In this document: in pieces, positions 1 through 8,244 of the stretch | Layout: each line of letters begins with the position of its first letter | Position numbering within the stretch: the stretch's first letter is position 1 | Origin: JBHBQE01 sp041776485 | Lineage (GTDB): Bacteria > Bacillota > Clostridia > Lachnospirales > Lachnospiraceae | Reading direction: 5' to 3' | Assembly (NCBI GenBank): GCA_041776485.1 | Contig: JBHBQE010000002.1 | Coordinates: 140,497-204,496 of the forward strand | DNA length: 64,000 nucleotides | Translations under genes and position numbers: made by a program | The notes under the pieces: generated by a model | Told to the model about the DNA's origin: nothing | Database searches by the model: none | The model's input: only the letters and a program-made list of their open reading frames with translations

Positions 1-1
1 A

Positions 2-763
2 AAGCTTACGGCTGAGAATAAAAAGGGAGGTAAGGTTAAGGTTGGATATGTTGGTGCATTCCCTTATGCAGAGGTTGTTTCAGGATATACAGCATTCTTC
101 CTTGGAATCCAGTCAGTTTATCCTGATGTAGTTATGGATGTTACTTATACCAATTCATGGTTTGATATTACCAAAGAGAAAGAGGGTGCAGAGTCCCTTA
201 TAGCTAATGGTTGCGTAATTATCGGGCAGCATGCCGACTCTACAGGTGCTCCTCAGGCTTGTGAAGATGCACTTGGAAAGGGTAAAGTAGTTTATTCAGT
301 TGGATATAATGTAGATATGCTTTCTATGGCGCCTAATGCGGCTCTTACATCACCTACCAACAAATGGGAGGTATACTATACAGAGGCTATCAAGGCTGTT
401 ATGGATGGAGAACAAATTCCTCAGCAGTGGGCAGAGGGTTATGCAGGAACATCAGGTGAAGCCGTTGGATTAACAGAGCTTGGAAAGGCTTGTGCCGAGG
501 GTACAAAGGAAGCTGTTGATGAGCATATTGCTAAGTTTAAGGATGGATCCTTAAAGGTATTTGATGTATCTAAGTTTACTGTAGGCGGTAAGACAATTGA
601 TTCCAGTACTTTGGCTAATGTTGAGCCTGATGAGGCCTATGAGGCAGAAACTGCAGTTGTAATTACAGAGGGTGATGTTACTTTCTTTGACGAGTCAAAT
701 CCTGAATTCCGAGCAGCGCCTTATTTTGAGCTTCGAATTGACGGAATTACAGAACTAAATTAA
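2..763 (+). CDS. BMP/PnrA-family ABC transporter substrate-binding protein, 5' truncated by window edge
   Basis: C-terminal 253 residues of an extracytoplasmic solute-binding protein of the BMP (PnrA/Med) family, which captures purine nucleosides or related solutes for the ABC transporter encoded just downstream. The frame is open from base 2, so the signal peptide, lipobox and start codon lie outside the window. Family features seen: VGYVGAFPYAEVVSGYTAF at the left end, the SWFDITKEKEGAESLI stretch, and VIIGQHADSTGAPQA of the ligand cleft. The last ~55 residues, rich in acidic residues, extend past the usual BMP fold. A terminator-like hairpin follows, then the ATPase and two permeases, the usual order of such systems. 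The nucleoside substrate is inferred from the family, not shown. Confidence 0.9.
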   Translation, partial: KLTAENKKGGKVKVGYVGAFPYAEVVSGYTAFFLGIQSVYPDVVMDVTYTNSWFDITKEKEGAESLIANGCVIIGQHADSTGAPQACEDALGKGKVVYSVGYNVDMLSMAPNAALTSPTNKWEVYYTEAIKAVMDGEQIPQQWAEGYAGTSGEAVGLTELGKACAEGTKEAVDEHIAKFKDGSLKVFDVSKFTVGGKTIDSSTLANVEPDEAYEAETAVVITEGDVTFFDESNPEFRAAPYFELRIDGITELN

Positions 764-777
764 AGTTTTCCCTAAGG

Positions 778-805
778 AAAGGGGTCTTAGGACCCCTTTT
801 CTTTT
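778..805 (+). terminator. Hairpin terminator/attenuator between binding protein and ABC ATPase
   Basis: AAAGGGGTC (778-786) pairs perfectly with GACCCCTTT (791-799) across a 4-base loop and is followed by TCTTTTT. Its place between the binding-protein gene and the ATPase gene suggests partial termination, which would make far more binding protein than transporter. Confidence 0.8.
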
Positions 806-841
806 TATATATAATATTGACATAGAATGGAGGGGAGCTGT

Positions 842-2392
842 TTGGCAAATATAGAATATGCTATCCAGATGAACAATATTACCAAGAAATTTGGCAAGGT
901 TGTTGCCAATAAGGACATTAATCTGGACTTAAAAAGAGGGGAGATATTATCTCTTTTAGGAGAGAATGGTTCAGGTAAAACCACACTTATGAATATGCTT
1001 GGCGGAATTTATTTTCCAGATGAGGGAAGTATTAAAATTAATGGTGAATTTGCAACCATAAAATCACCTAAGGATTCCTTTGCTTATGGAATAGGTATGA
1101 TACATCAGCATTTTCATTTAGTGGACATATTCACTGCTGCAGAAAATATTGTTTTAGGATTAGAGGGAGAAAAGGGTAAGCTTGATAAGGTATCCATTAA
1201 TAAAACGATTAAAGAGATTGCTGAAAAATACGGTTTTGAAATTGATCCGGATCAGAAGATTTACGATATGTCTGTTTCCCAAAAGCAAACAGTTGAGATT
1301 GTAAAGGTGCTGTATCGAGGGGCAGATATTCTTATATTAGATGAGCCTACTGCAGTGCTTACACCTCAGGAGGTGGATAAGCTTTTTGCAGTAATGAGAA
1401 ATATGAAAAAAGATGGAAAGGCTATAATTATCATTACCCATCACTTAAATGAAGTTGTGGAAATCTCAGACCGTATTGCTATATTGAGAAAGGGAGAATA
1501 TATAGGCTGTGTAAATAATGACGAAAATGTCAGTACCCAAACCCTTACAGATATGATGGTGGGCAGGTCTGTAACGTTAAATATTGACAGACCTAAGTAT
1601 GATAAGCCACAGGATCTGTTAAAGGTAGAAAATCTTACTGTTCTTAGCCGAGATGGTGTAAAGCAGCTTGATGGTGTAAGCTTTACTGCAAGGGCGGGAG
1701 AAATACTTGGAATTGCAGGAATTGCAGGAAGCGGACAAAAGGAGCTGTTAGAGGCAATCTCAGGTATCCAGAAGCTTGAGACAGGCAGTAATATTACATA
1801 TATAGATGAAAACGGCAAGGAAAAGTTGCTAAACGGAATGGATCCCCTTGATATTATTAAATCCGGAATTCTCCTTTCCTTTGTGCCGGAGGATAGATTT
1901 GGCATGGGTCTTGTGGGGGGCATGAATATTGTTGACAATATCAAGCTACGTACCTACAGGCGAGGGAATGGTCCCATGGTAGACAATAAATTTCCCAAGG
2001 AACAGGCTGAGAAGATTGTTAAGGATTTAGAGGTGGTAACACCGGATGTGGATAAAATCCCATTAAGGAGACTTTCAGGCGGTAATGTTCAAAAGGTATT
2101 GGTTGGGAGAGAAATTGAGTGTAATCCAAGGGTTCTAATGACAGCCTATGCAGTCAGAGGACTTGATATTAATACCTCCTATACCATATATAATCTTCTT
2201 ACTCAGCAGAAAATGCAGGGTGTGGCTGTAATTTATGTGGGTGAGGATTTAGACGTGCTCTTAGAGCTTTGTGACCGTATTTTGGTATTGTGCGGTGGTA
2301 AGCTTTCAGGAATACTGGATGCCAGAGATACAACTAAGGAGCAGGTTGGGCTTTACATGACTCAAGTAGGCGGAGGTGAGAAGAATGGCTAA
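842..2392 (+). CDS. ABC transporter ATP-binding protein, two nucleotide-binding domains (nucleoside/sugar type)
   Basis: Double-ATPase subunit (516 aa) of the BMP-type importer; powers uptake at the inner face of the membrane. Domain 1: Walker A GENGSGKTTL, signature MSVSQKQTVEIVK, Walker B DILILDEPTAVLTPQE, switch histidine in IITHHLNEV. Domain 2 has the degenerate P-loop GIAGSGQKELLEA, signature RLSGGNVQKVLVGRE and VLMTAYAVRGLDIN in place of Walker B. Such asymmetry is normal for the RbsA/YufO group. I chose the TTG at 842 because GGAGGGG (829-835) sits just ahead of it; the in-frame ATG at 827 has no ribosome-binding site. It overlaps the next gene by 8 bases, so translation is probably coupled. 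Confidence 0.93.
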   Translation: MANIEYAIQMNNITKKFGKVVANKDINLDLKRGEILSLLGENGSGKTTLMNMLGGIYFPDEGSIKINGEFATIKSPKDSFAYGIGMIHQHFHLVDIFTAAENIVLGLEGEKGKLDKVSINKTIKEIAEKYGFEIDPDQKIYDMSVSQKQTVEIVKVLYRGADILILDEPTAVLTPQEVDKLFAVMRNMKKDGKAIIIITHHLNEVVEISDRIAILRKGEYIGCVNNDENVSTQTLTDMMVGRSVTLNIDRPKYDKPQDLLKVENLTVLSRDGVKQLDGVSFTARAGEILGIAGIAGSGQKELLEAISGIQKLETGSNITYIDENGKEKLLNGMDPLDIIKSGILLSFVPEDRFGMGLVGGMNIVDNIKLRTYRRGNGPMVDNKFPKEQAEKIVKDLEVVTPDVDKIPLRRLSGGNVQKVLVGREIECNPRVLMTAYAVRGLDINTSYTIYNLLTQQKMQGVAVIYVGEDLDVLLELCDRILVLCGGKLSGILDARDTTKEQVGLYMTQVGGGEKNG

Positions 2393-3488
2393 AAATTCAG
2401 TTAAAACACCACTTATTCGTATGTCAAAAAGGGATGAATTATCGCCCTTAAACATATATATGATAAGGGGAATTTCACTTTTGCTGGGGCTGATTACCGC
2501 AGGTATTGTTATTTGGGCAATCACCAAGAAAAATCCCGTAGATGTGTATTTAACCATGATAAACGGAAACTTCGGTACGGAAAAGCGTATTTGGTTTATG
2601 CTTAGAGATACCATGATACTCGCCTGTATAGCTGTTGGTATCGGTGTGGCATTTAAAATGCGTTTTTGGAATATAGGAGCAGAAGGGCAAATGCTTGTTG
2701 GTGCCATTGCTACAGCTTTTTTTATGATAAAGTTTGGAAATACTTTGCCTGCACCTGTACTGTTTTTATGTATGGCAGCAGGTTCAATTATTGCGGGTGC
2801 GATATGGGGACTTATTCCGGGATTCTTCAAGGCGAAATGGAATGCCAATGAAACTTTGTTCACCCTTATGATGAACTATATAGGTATACAGCTTACCAGC
2901 TTTGCCGTTTCAAAATGGGAAAATCCCAAAGGCTCAAACTCTGTTGGAACAATTAATTCTTCTACAAAGGCAGGCTGGATAGGCAATATGCTCTCTGAGG
3001 GATTTAACAGTGACTTTTTGTGGACAATCATTATAGTTGTGATTGTAACTGTTTTAGTATATTTCTATATGAGATATACCAAGCAGGGCTATGAGATTGC
3101 TGTGGTCGGAGACTCTGAAACCACTGCATTATATGCAGGAATAAGGGTACCCTGGCTCTATGTCAGAACTATGGCAATATCCGGCGCTATATGTGGATTT
3201 GCAGGATTTTTAGCAGTATCAGCAGTATCCCATACCATATCCACTTCCACAGCCGGCGGACGTGGATTTACAGCAATTATTGTGGCATGGCTAGCTAAGA
3301 TGAATCCCTTTGTTATGCTTTTAGTTTCCGGATTGATAACATTTTTAGATAAGGGCGCAGTGCAAATAGCATCTGATATGGGCTTAAATGATTATATGTC
3401 GCAAATTATTACCGGAATTTTGCTATTCTTTATTTTAGGCAGTGAATTCTTTGTTAACTACAGCATTAAGTTTCGTGGTAAGAAGTAA
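2385..3488 (+). CDS. ABC transporter permease, BMP/nucleoside type, first subunit
   Basis: Integral membrane subunit (367 aa) of the BPD_transp_2 / BranchedChain-type permease family (YufP-like), forming half of the nucleoside channel. About eight to ten hydrophobic segments are visible, including GISLLLGLITAGIVIWAI and LFFILGSEFFVNY near the C terminus. The conserved cytoplasmic coupling region FWNIGAEGQMLVGAIATAF and the motif AGIRVPWLYVRTMAISGAI are present. ATG at 2385 is preceded by GGAGG with 8-base spacing; an upstream GTG at 2376 lies inside that ribosome-binding site and is rejected. It overlaps the ATPase stop and is followed 15 bases later by the second permease. Confidence 0.9.
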   Translation: MAKNSVKTPLIRMSKRDELSPLNIYMIRGISLLLGLITAGIVIWAITKKNPVDVYLTMINGNFGTEKRIWFMLRDTMILACIAVGIGVAFKMRFWNIGAEGQMLVGAIATAFFMIKFGNTLPAPVLFLCMAAGSIIAGAIWGLIPGFFKAKWNANETLFTLMMNYIGIQLTSFAVSKWENPKGSNSVGTINSSTKAGWIGNMLSEGFNSDFLWTIIIVVIVTVLVYFYMRYTKQGYEIAVVGDSETTALYAGIRVPWLYVRTMAISGAICGFAGFLAVSAVSHTISTSTAGGRGFTAIIVAWLAKMNPFVMLLVSGLITFLDKGAVQIASDMGLNDYMSQIITGILLFFILGSEFFVNYSIKFRGKK

Positions 3489-3503
3489 GGGAGGAAGTAA
3501 GCT

Positions 3504-4535
3504 ATGTTAGAATTTTTATCATCATTTCCAACCCTTCTCCATTCAGCAATCATTTTTGGTACAGTTATTATGTTCGGTGCCATGGGTGAGGTTTTAACAG
3601 AGAAGGGCGGCAATCTTAACCTGGGTGTTCCAGGGATTATGTATTTAGGTGGTATAGCAGGATTAGCCTCCTCCTTTATGTATGAAAATGTATATTGTAT
3701 TGAGGCGGGGAAAGAGCCAAATGGGGCTGTTACTATTATGCTTTGTTTGGTTTCTACCTTTCTGGCGGCTGCTCTTGGCGGACTGATTTTTGCCTTTTTA
3801 ACCATAACCCTTAGGGTAAATCAAAATGTTACCGGTCTTGCCATGACAATATTCGGTTCAGGTGTAGGCAACTTCTTTGGGGGGTCATTAAATAAGCTGG
3901 CAGGAGGAGTTGGACAGGTTTCAGTAGACAAATGCTCAAGTATCATGAAAGCATATATTAATCCATTAGTAGCTGCTCTAGATAAACCCACAAAGGGGCT
4001 TATGCTGGGAACTACATTATTTAGTTACGGATTTTTAACCTATGTGGCGATAATTCTGGCGATAGCCATGTGGTATTTTCTGGTTAAGACCCGTACAGGA
4101 CTTAGTCTTAGAGCAGTGGGTGAAAATCCATCCACAGCGGACACTGCAGGGATATCCGTGGATAAATATAAATATCTGTCCACCTGTATTGGTGCAGGTA
4201 TTTCCGGATTAGGAGGAATTTACTATGTAATGGTTTATATTGGCGGAACCTGGGAAAATCAGAGAACAATTGAGGCTTTGGGTTGGCTTGCGGTTGCGCT
4301 TGTTATATTCTCTACATGGAAGCCCGTTAATACTATTTGGGGCTCATACTTGTTCGGTGTGCTCTATTGGGCATATTTCTATATTCCGGGACTTACCAGA
4401 AGCTCTCAGGAAATATTTAAAATGATACCCTACCTGGTTACATTGGGTGTGTTGATAGCTGTTTCTCTTAGAAAGAAAAAGGAAACCCAGCCACCTGGCT
4501 CTCTGGGGATACCTTACTTTAGAGAAGAAAGATAG
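3504..4535 (+). CDS. ABC transporter permease, BMP/nucleoside type, second subunit
   Basis: Second membrane subunit (343 aa), YufQ-like, pairing with the preceding permease. Seen: FGAMGEVLTEKGGNLNLGVP, the hallmark start of this subunit class (equivalent to NIGLEG in relatives), then NQNVTGLAMTIFGSGVGNFF and TGLSLRAVGENPSTADTAG, the cytoplasmic loop that contacts the ATPase. About eight hydrophobic segments. GGGAGG stands ahead of the ATG. The cytoplasmic tail is charged and contains KKKETQPPGSLGIP. It ends the transporter operon; downstream is a 168-base stretch with hairpins before the next gene. Confidence 0.9.
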   Translation: MLEFLSSFPTLLHSAIIFGTVIMFGAMGEVLTEKGGNLNLGVPGIMYLGGIAGLASSFMYENVYCIEAGKEPNGAVTIMLCLVSTFLAAALGGLIFAFLTITLRVNQNVTGLAMTIFGSGVGNFFGGSLNKLAGGVGQVSVDKCSSIMKAYINPLVAALDKPTKGLMLGTTLFSYGFLTYVAIILAIAMWYFLVKTRTGLSLRAVGENPSTADTAGISVDKYKYLSTCIGAGISGLGGIYYVMVYIGGTWENQRTIEALGWLAVALVIFSTWKPVNTIWGSYLFGVLYWAYFYIPGLTRSSQEIFKMIPYLVTLGVLIAVSLRKKKETQPPGSLGIPYFREER

Positions 4536-4549
4536 ATATAACCTTTCTC

Positions 4550-4583
4550 TGTACCGACCCGATCCGGTGGATGGGTCGGTACA
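4550..4583 (+). repeat. 11-bp perfect inverted repeat (hairpin) after the transporter operon
   Basis: TGTACCGACCC (4550-4560) and GGGTCGGTACA (4573-4583) are perfect complements separated by 12 bases. A weak T-run (GTCCGTTT) follows, so it may be an inefficient terminator; the symmetry would also suit a protein-binding site. A second small hairpin, GGATAC-CAT-GTATCC (4635-4649), lies between it and the next gene. Nothing else is recognised in 4536-4703. Confidence 0.6.
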
Positions 4584-4703
4584 GTCCGTTTAACCCTAAA
4601 AGGAGTTAAAAACGGTAGAATTAATGAAGTGCCGGGATACCATGTATCCTTAGTAAAAAGGGGATAAAATCATAATAGTTTATAGAATATAATGGAGTTT
4701 ACT

Positions 4704-5096
4704 ATGTTTGACAGCATAAGATATGAGGGTGTAAAGACCTTTAGGAAAAAGGAAATTATATTTAAAAAGGGTGATTTTGAACTTTTTATGTATGCCATAG
4801 AAAGTGGAGAAGTGGGTATATATGCTGACTATGGAACAGAAAATGAAAGACTTTTGACTACCCTTTATACGGGGGATACCTTTGGTGAAATGGGGCTTAT
4901 CGAATCAAAGCCGCGGTCAGCGACTGCAGTGGCTTTGGAAAAAACAAAGGTTACAGTGATTGATATAGAGGGCTTTGGAGAATATTTTAAAGATAAGCCT
5001 GCTAAAATAGTACAGATTTTACAGAAAATGAGTGCCAGAATAAGAGAGCTTACAGAGGCATATATGCAGGCGGTAAAATCCGGAGATAGTAAATGA
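4704..5096 (+). CDS. Stand-alone cyclic nucleotide-binding domain protein
   Basis: A 130-aa protein that is almost entirely one CRP/PKA-type cyclic-nucleotide-binding beta-roll. Seen: KEIIFKKGDFELFMYAIESG at the N terminus, then the phosphate-binding cassette GEMGLIESKPRSATAVA with the glutamate and arginine that contact the cyclic phosphate, then a C-terminal helix. No DNA-binding domain follows, so it is not a full CRP-type regulator. ATG 4704 is preferred over ATG 4692 because GGAG (4694-4697) is correctly spaced for it. Its stop overlaps the start of the cyclase-containing gene as ATGA. The inference is that it senses the product of that neighbour, by analogy with eukaryotic PKA regulatory domains; its output partner is unknown. 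Confidence 0.85.
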   Translation: MFDSIRYEGVKTFRKKEIIFKKGDFELFMYAIESGEVGIYADYGTENERLLTTLYTGDTFGEMGLIESKPRSATAVALEKTKVTVIDIEGFGEYFKDKPAKIVQILQKMSARIRELTEAYMQAVKSGDSK

Positions 5097-6949
5097 TATT
5101 GCAATTACAGCCGGAATATAAAAATAGGAATGAGTGGATAAAGCTTGCCAAGGCAGAGAAGATGCGCTTTGAGGTTATAGATTTCTCCCGTCCCGGATAT
5201 GATAAGTCAGATACAGAGAACATGGTTTCCTGGTATACAGGTACAGGGAGGGTGAAATCATTACATGGAAACTTCATTGGAGTCAATCCGGCCAGCAGCG
5301 ATGAAAATATAGCAGAACTCTCCAAGGAAAAAGCGGAGGAAAGCTTTGTTTTTGCCAGTAAACTCGGTGCGGAAAATATTATATTTCACAGCGGTGCGGA
5401 AAGCTTTTTAAGGGGTTCTTATATTGACAGCTGGGCAAAACGAACTGCGGATTTTTATTGTTCCATGGCACGTAAGTATGGAAAGAGAGTTTTTATAGAA
5501 AACAGCCAGGATGTTGATCCAGATCCTATTTATCAGTTGATGAGACAATGTGAGGTGGACTATGTTAGAGTTTGCCTGGATATAGGTCATGTTAACTATT
5601 CCAGAGAGCCCCTTCAGGTATGGGTAGATAAACTTAGAGATTATATAGGCTATATTCATTTATCAGATAATATGGGAATGTTTGATGATCATTTGCCATT
5701 GGGGGATGGAATAGTTCATTGGGATTTGGTAAATGAAATATGCAAAAATAAATTAGATAATCCTATTATCACCCTGGAAACAGGAGATATTGACTCAACC
5801 ATAAAATCCATTGAGTTTCTAAAGAAACATAATTATATTATAACACCTGATAATTCAGAAAAAATGCACATTTTTCCCGCTAAAGAAAAGAAATACAATC
5901 TGTCCAAAGAGGACAAGGAGGCTATTAAGGATAAAAAGAATCTAACCAGAGAGAAGAAATATCAAAACAGAAATAAGGTGTTAAATGATATATTTTCCAG
6001 ATATTTATCCAATGAAATTGTCAATCATATAATTGAGGATCATAATGCCTTGGAGCTGGGCGGTGCCAAAAAGCAAGTTACAATGCTAATGAGTGATTTG
6101 CATGGTTTTACCTCTATTAGTGAGGATATGGAGGCTACAGATCTAATATCCCTGTTAAATCAATATTTTAAGGAAATGACTGATGTGACACATAGATACC
6201 ATGGAACTATTATAGATATGATAGGAGATGGTATGTTGGTGGCATTCGGTGTATTTGAAGATAATGTAAATCATGCAGACAGAGCTATTTCCGCAGCAAT
6301 TGAAATGCAATGTGCCATGGAAAAGGTAAATGCATGGACAAAGGAACATCACTTTCCCGTGCTTCATCAAGGGATCGGTATAAATACCGGTGATGTGGTT
6401 GTGGGAAATATTGGCTCCAGCAGACATACAAAGTATGGACTGGTAGGTAAGCATGTTAATTTATGCAGCAGAATACAAAGCTATACCTATAATGGGCAGA
6501 TTTTGATTTCTCAGGATACCAAGGAATACGCAAGCGTTCCTCTTACCGTAGAAAGAAGTGAAAAGGTATATCCTAAGGGAGCCAAAAGCCCTATTACACT
6601 TTATCATGTGACTAAAATCGGTGATCCCTATAATAAGGAATGTTGGTCAGATACTGCGCCTTACCATACCCTGAAAAGGCCGCTGGGAATTAAGTTTTCA
6701 TTTGTACTTAGAAAACATAGGGACGCAAAAGTGTACAGAGGGAATATAACAAAAATTTCTGCTGAGGGTGGTTTTATGAAAACCAGAATCGATCTTAGCA
6801 AATATGATAATAACATAGTTCTTGATGTGGGATTTCCTCTGTTTTGCAGAGCAACAGAGCATACAAAGGAGGGCTGGCATTTGCATTTTACTTCACTTCC
6901 CATGGAATTTGACGAATGGATATATAATATTACAAAAAATAGCTTGTAA
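5093..6949 (+). CDS. AP-endonuclease-type TIM barrel fused to a class III nucleotidyl cyclase and a PilZ-like tail
   Basis: A 618-aa soluble fusion. Residues ~1-255 are an AP_endonuc_2 sugar isomerase/epimerase or endonuclease IV-like barrel in which the metal ligands are visible: HGNF, FHSGAE, FIENSQD, CLDIGHVN, IHLSDN, DDHLPLGDG, LETGD. Residues ~325-480 are a class III cyclase: metal aspartates in LMSDLHGFTSIS and MIGDGMLVAFG, transition-state Asn/Arg in VGKHVNLCSRIQS. The purine-specifying Lys and Thr/Asp positions read Asp (IIDMIGD) and Gly (YGLVG), so the product, cAMP or another nucleotide, cannot be assigned. Residues ~520-615 look like PilZ, with KISAEGGFM in place of the [D/N]xSxxG motif. 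It overlaps the cyclic-nucleotide-binding gene by 4 bases. This combination is unfamiliar to me. Confidence 0.82.
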   Translation: MILQLQPEYKNRNEWIKLAKAEKMRFEVIDFSRPGYDKSDTENMVSWYTGTGRVKSLHGNFIGVNPASSDENIAELSKEKAEESFVFASKLGAENIIFHSGAESFLRGSYIDSWAKRTADFYCSMARKYGKRVFIENSQDVDPDPIYQLMRQCEVDYVRVCLDIGHVNYSREPLQVWVDKLRDYIGYIHLSDNMGMFDDHLPLGDGIVHWDLVNEICKNKLDNPIITLETGDIDSTIKSIEFLKKHNYIITPDNSEKMHIFPAKEKKYNLSKEDKEAIKDKKNLTREKKYQNRNKVLNDIFSRYLSNEIVNHIIEDHNALELGGAKKQVTMLMSDLHGFTSISEDMEATDLISLLNQYFKEMTDVTHRYHGTIIDMIGDGMLVAFGVFEDNVNHADRAISAAIEMQCAMEKVNAWTKEHHFPVLHQGIGINTGDVVVGNIGSSRHTKYGLVGKHVNLCSRIQSYTYNGQILISQDTKEYASVPLTVERSEKVYPKGAKSPITLYHVTKIGDPYNKECWSDTAPYHTLKRPLGIKFSFVLRKHRDAKVYRGNITKISAEGGFMKTRIDLSKYDNNIVLDVGFPLFCRATEHTKEGWHLHFTSLPMEFDEWIYNITKNSL

Positions 6950-6978
6950 TTTAATTTTCCAATACTATAATTGGTCTT

Positions 6979-7815
6979 ATGCGATTTAGAGAAAGACCTG
7001 TTATTTTAGATAAAGGCACTAAGAAATTTATTGTTATATGGATTGGAATTATAGTTATTCTCTTTATTGGGAGTATAATAGTTCCTGCCTATGAAGCCTC
7101 CAATGAAACTATTGGGGAGGCTATGCGAGACGCTGTATTGCACGAGGAGAATAAAATCAGTCTCTTTGGAATTATGCTGGTCAATCCTTCAGTGATTTCA
7201 GGTATGGTAGTTTCAGCTATACTTTGTATCTTTGCTCTTATTGTGAGAGTTTTTGTCATTCCGAGATTTAAGTTTATTCCCGGAAGATTTCAGTTGTTTT
7301 TAGAACAGTTGGTGGGGATATTTTCAGGTATGGCAAAAACCTCCAGCCCTTGGAGACACAAATTCCTTGGGGTATATATTTTCTGTGCAGGAACGTATAT
7401 TTTCTTTGGAACTATATTTGAATTATTCGGAGTACAGGCAGTTACGGTAAATGGAAACCCTATTTCCCTGCCTGCTCCCATTGCAGATATAAATTCAGCA
7501 ATTATGATAGCGGCACTTTCCTATATTGTGATTTTTTCAGGTGCAGTATTGGGGAATGGGCTTAAAGGAATAGGAGGTGCACTAAAGGAAGCTACACTTC
7601 TTATTTCCATGACCTTTAGGATTTTCGGTGCACTTTTAAGTGGACTGTTAGTTACAGAGCTGGTGTATTATTATACTTCACTAAGCTATGTATTACCTGT
7701 ATTAGTAGGACTTATGTTTACATTACTGCACGCGCTTATACAAACCTATGTGCTCACAATGCTTACATCTATGTTCTATGGAGAAAAATCAGAGCCGAAG
7801 TCGAAAAATAAATAA
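6979..7815 (+). CDS. atpB: F-type ATP synthase subunit a
   Basis: Membrane subunit a (278 aa) of Fo, which forms the ion half-channels against the c-ring. Five to six hydrophobic segments; the essential arginine lies in ISMTFRIFGALLSG in the penultimate helix. The usual motif is LRLFGN, so the Asn after FG is replaced by Ala, a sign of a divergent enzyme. The C-terminal helix is LHALIQTYVLTMLTSMFYG, matching the family. The N-terminal membrane segment (FIVIWIGIIVILFIGSIIV) is followed by an outside loop. No ribosome-binding site is visible before the ATG, and a stop at 6952 rules out an earlier start. It opens the ATP synthase operon; no atpI is seen. Confidence 0.92.
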   Translation: MRFRERPVILDKGTKKFIVIWIGIIVILFIGSIIVPAYEASNETIGEAMRDAVLHEENKISLFGIMLVNPSVISGMVVSAILCIFALIVRVFVIPRFKFIPGRFQLFLEQLVGIFSGMAKTSSPWRHKFLGVYIFCAGTYIFFGTIFELFGVQAVTVNGNPISLPAPIADINSAIMIAALSYIVIFSGAVLGNGLKGIGGALKEATLLISMTFRIFGALLSGLLVTELVYYYTSLSYVLPVLVGLMFTLLHALIQTYVLTMLTSMFYGEKSEPKSKNK

Positions 7816-7847
7816 GACTTTTGATATTCAATCAGGAGGGAATGAAA

Positions 7848-8231
7848 GTGAAACAGGTTTTTAAGTTTATGGTGGTATTTTTAGCAGCCTTTATTTGTGT
7901 TACAGTAGCTGTGTCCTATAGGGCATATGCAAAGGAAGCTGACAAGGTAGAAACTACAGCAGAGGCGAATATGGAACAAACTTCTGACAACAATAAAGAG
8001 GACAGTTCCGTTGGGCTTAAAGCTTTGGGGGTATGTCTTGCCATAGGTCTGGCAGCAGCCGGAGGTGGAATAGGTATGGGAATTGCCAGTGGAAAGGCTG
8101 TAGAAGGTATTTCCAGACAGCCGGAAATTGGAAGTGCTATTCGTACAACTATGATGTTGGGGCTTGTGTTTATAGAAACAGCTATTATTTACGCTCTATT
8201 AGTAGTTATTTTAGTAATATTTGTTATGTAG
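7848..8231 (+). CDS. atpE: F-type ATP synthase subunit c with an N-terminal signal peptide-like extension
   Basis: Proteolipid c subunit, 127 aa against the usual 70-90. The C-terminal ~75 residues are the standard hairpin: glycine helix GLAAAGGGIGMGIASGKAVE, loop SRQPE, and helix 2 with the ion-binding Glu in VFIETAIIYALLV. The first ~25 residues look like a signal peptide (basic start, hydrophobic core, AYA-KEA cleavage-like site), followed by ~30 acidic residues before the first c helix. Since the c N terminus faces outside, an exported extension is topologically sensible. GTG 7848 has the best spacing from AGGAGGG (7834-7840); ATG 7842 is an alternative. It lies between atpB and atpF. Confidence 0.9.
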   Translation: MKQVFKFMVVFLAAFICVTVAVSYRAYAKEADKVETTAEANMEQTSDNNKEDSSVGLKALGVCLAIGLAAAGGGIGMGIASGKAVEGISRQPEIGSAIRTTMMLGLVFIETAIIYALLVVILVIFVM

Positions 8232-8244
8232 AAAGGAAGTTGCC

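Noticed and set aside
2306..2863. 185-codon minus-strand open frame opposite the first permease
   Set aside because: Antiparallel shadow of a hydrophobic coding sequence, no ribosome-binding site, no family resemblance.
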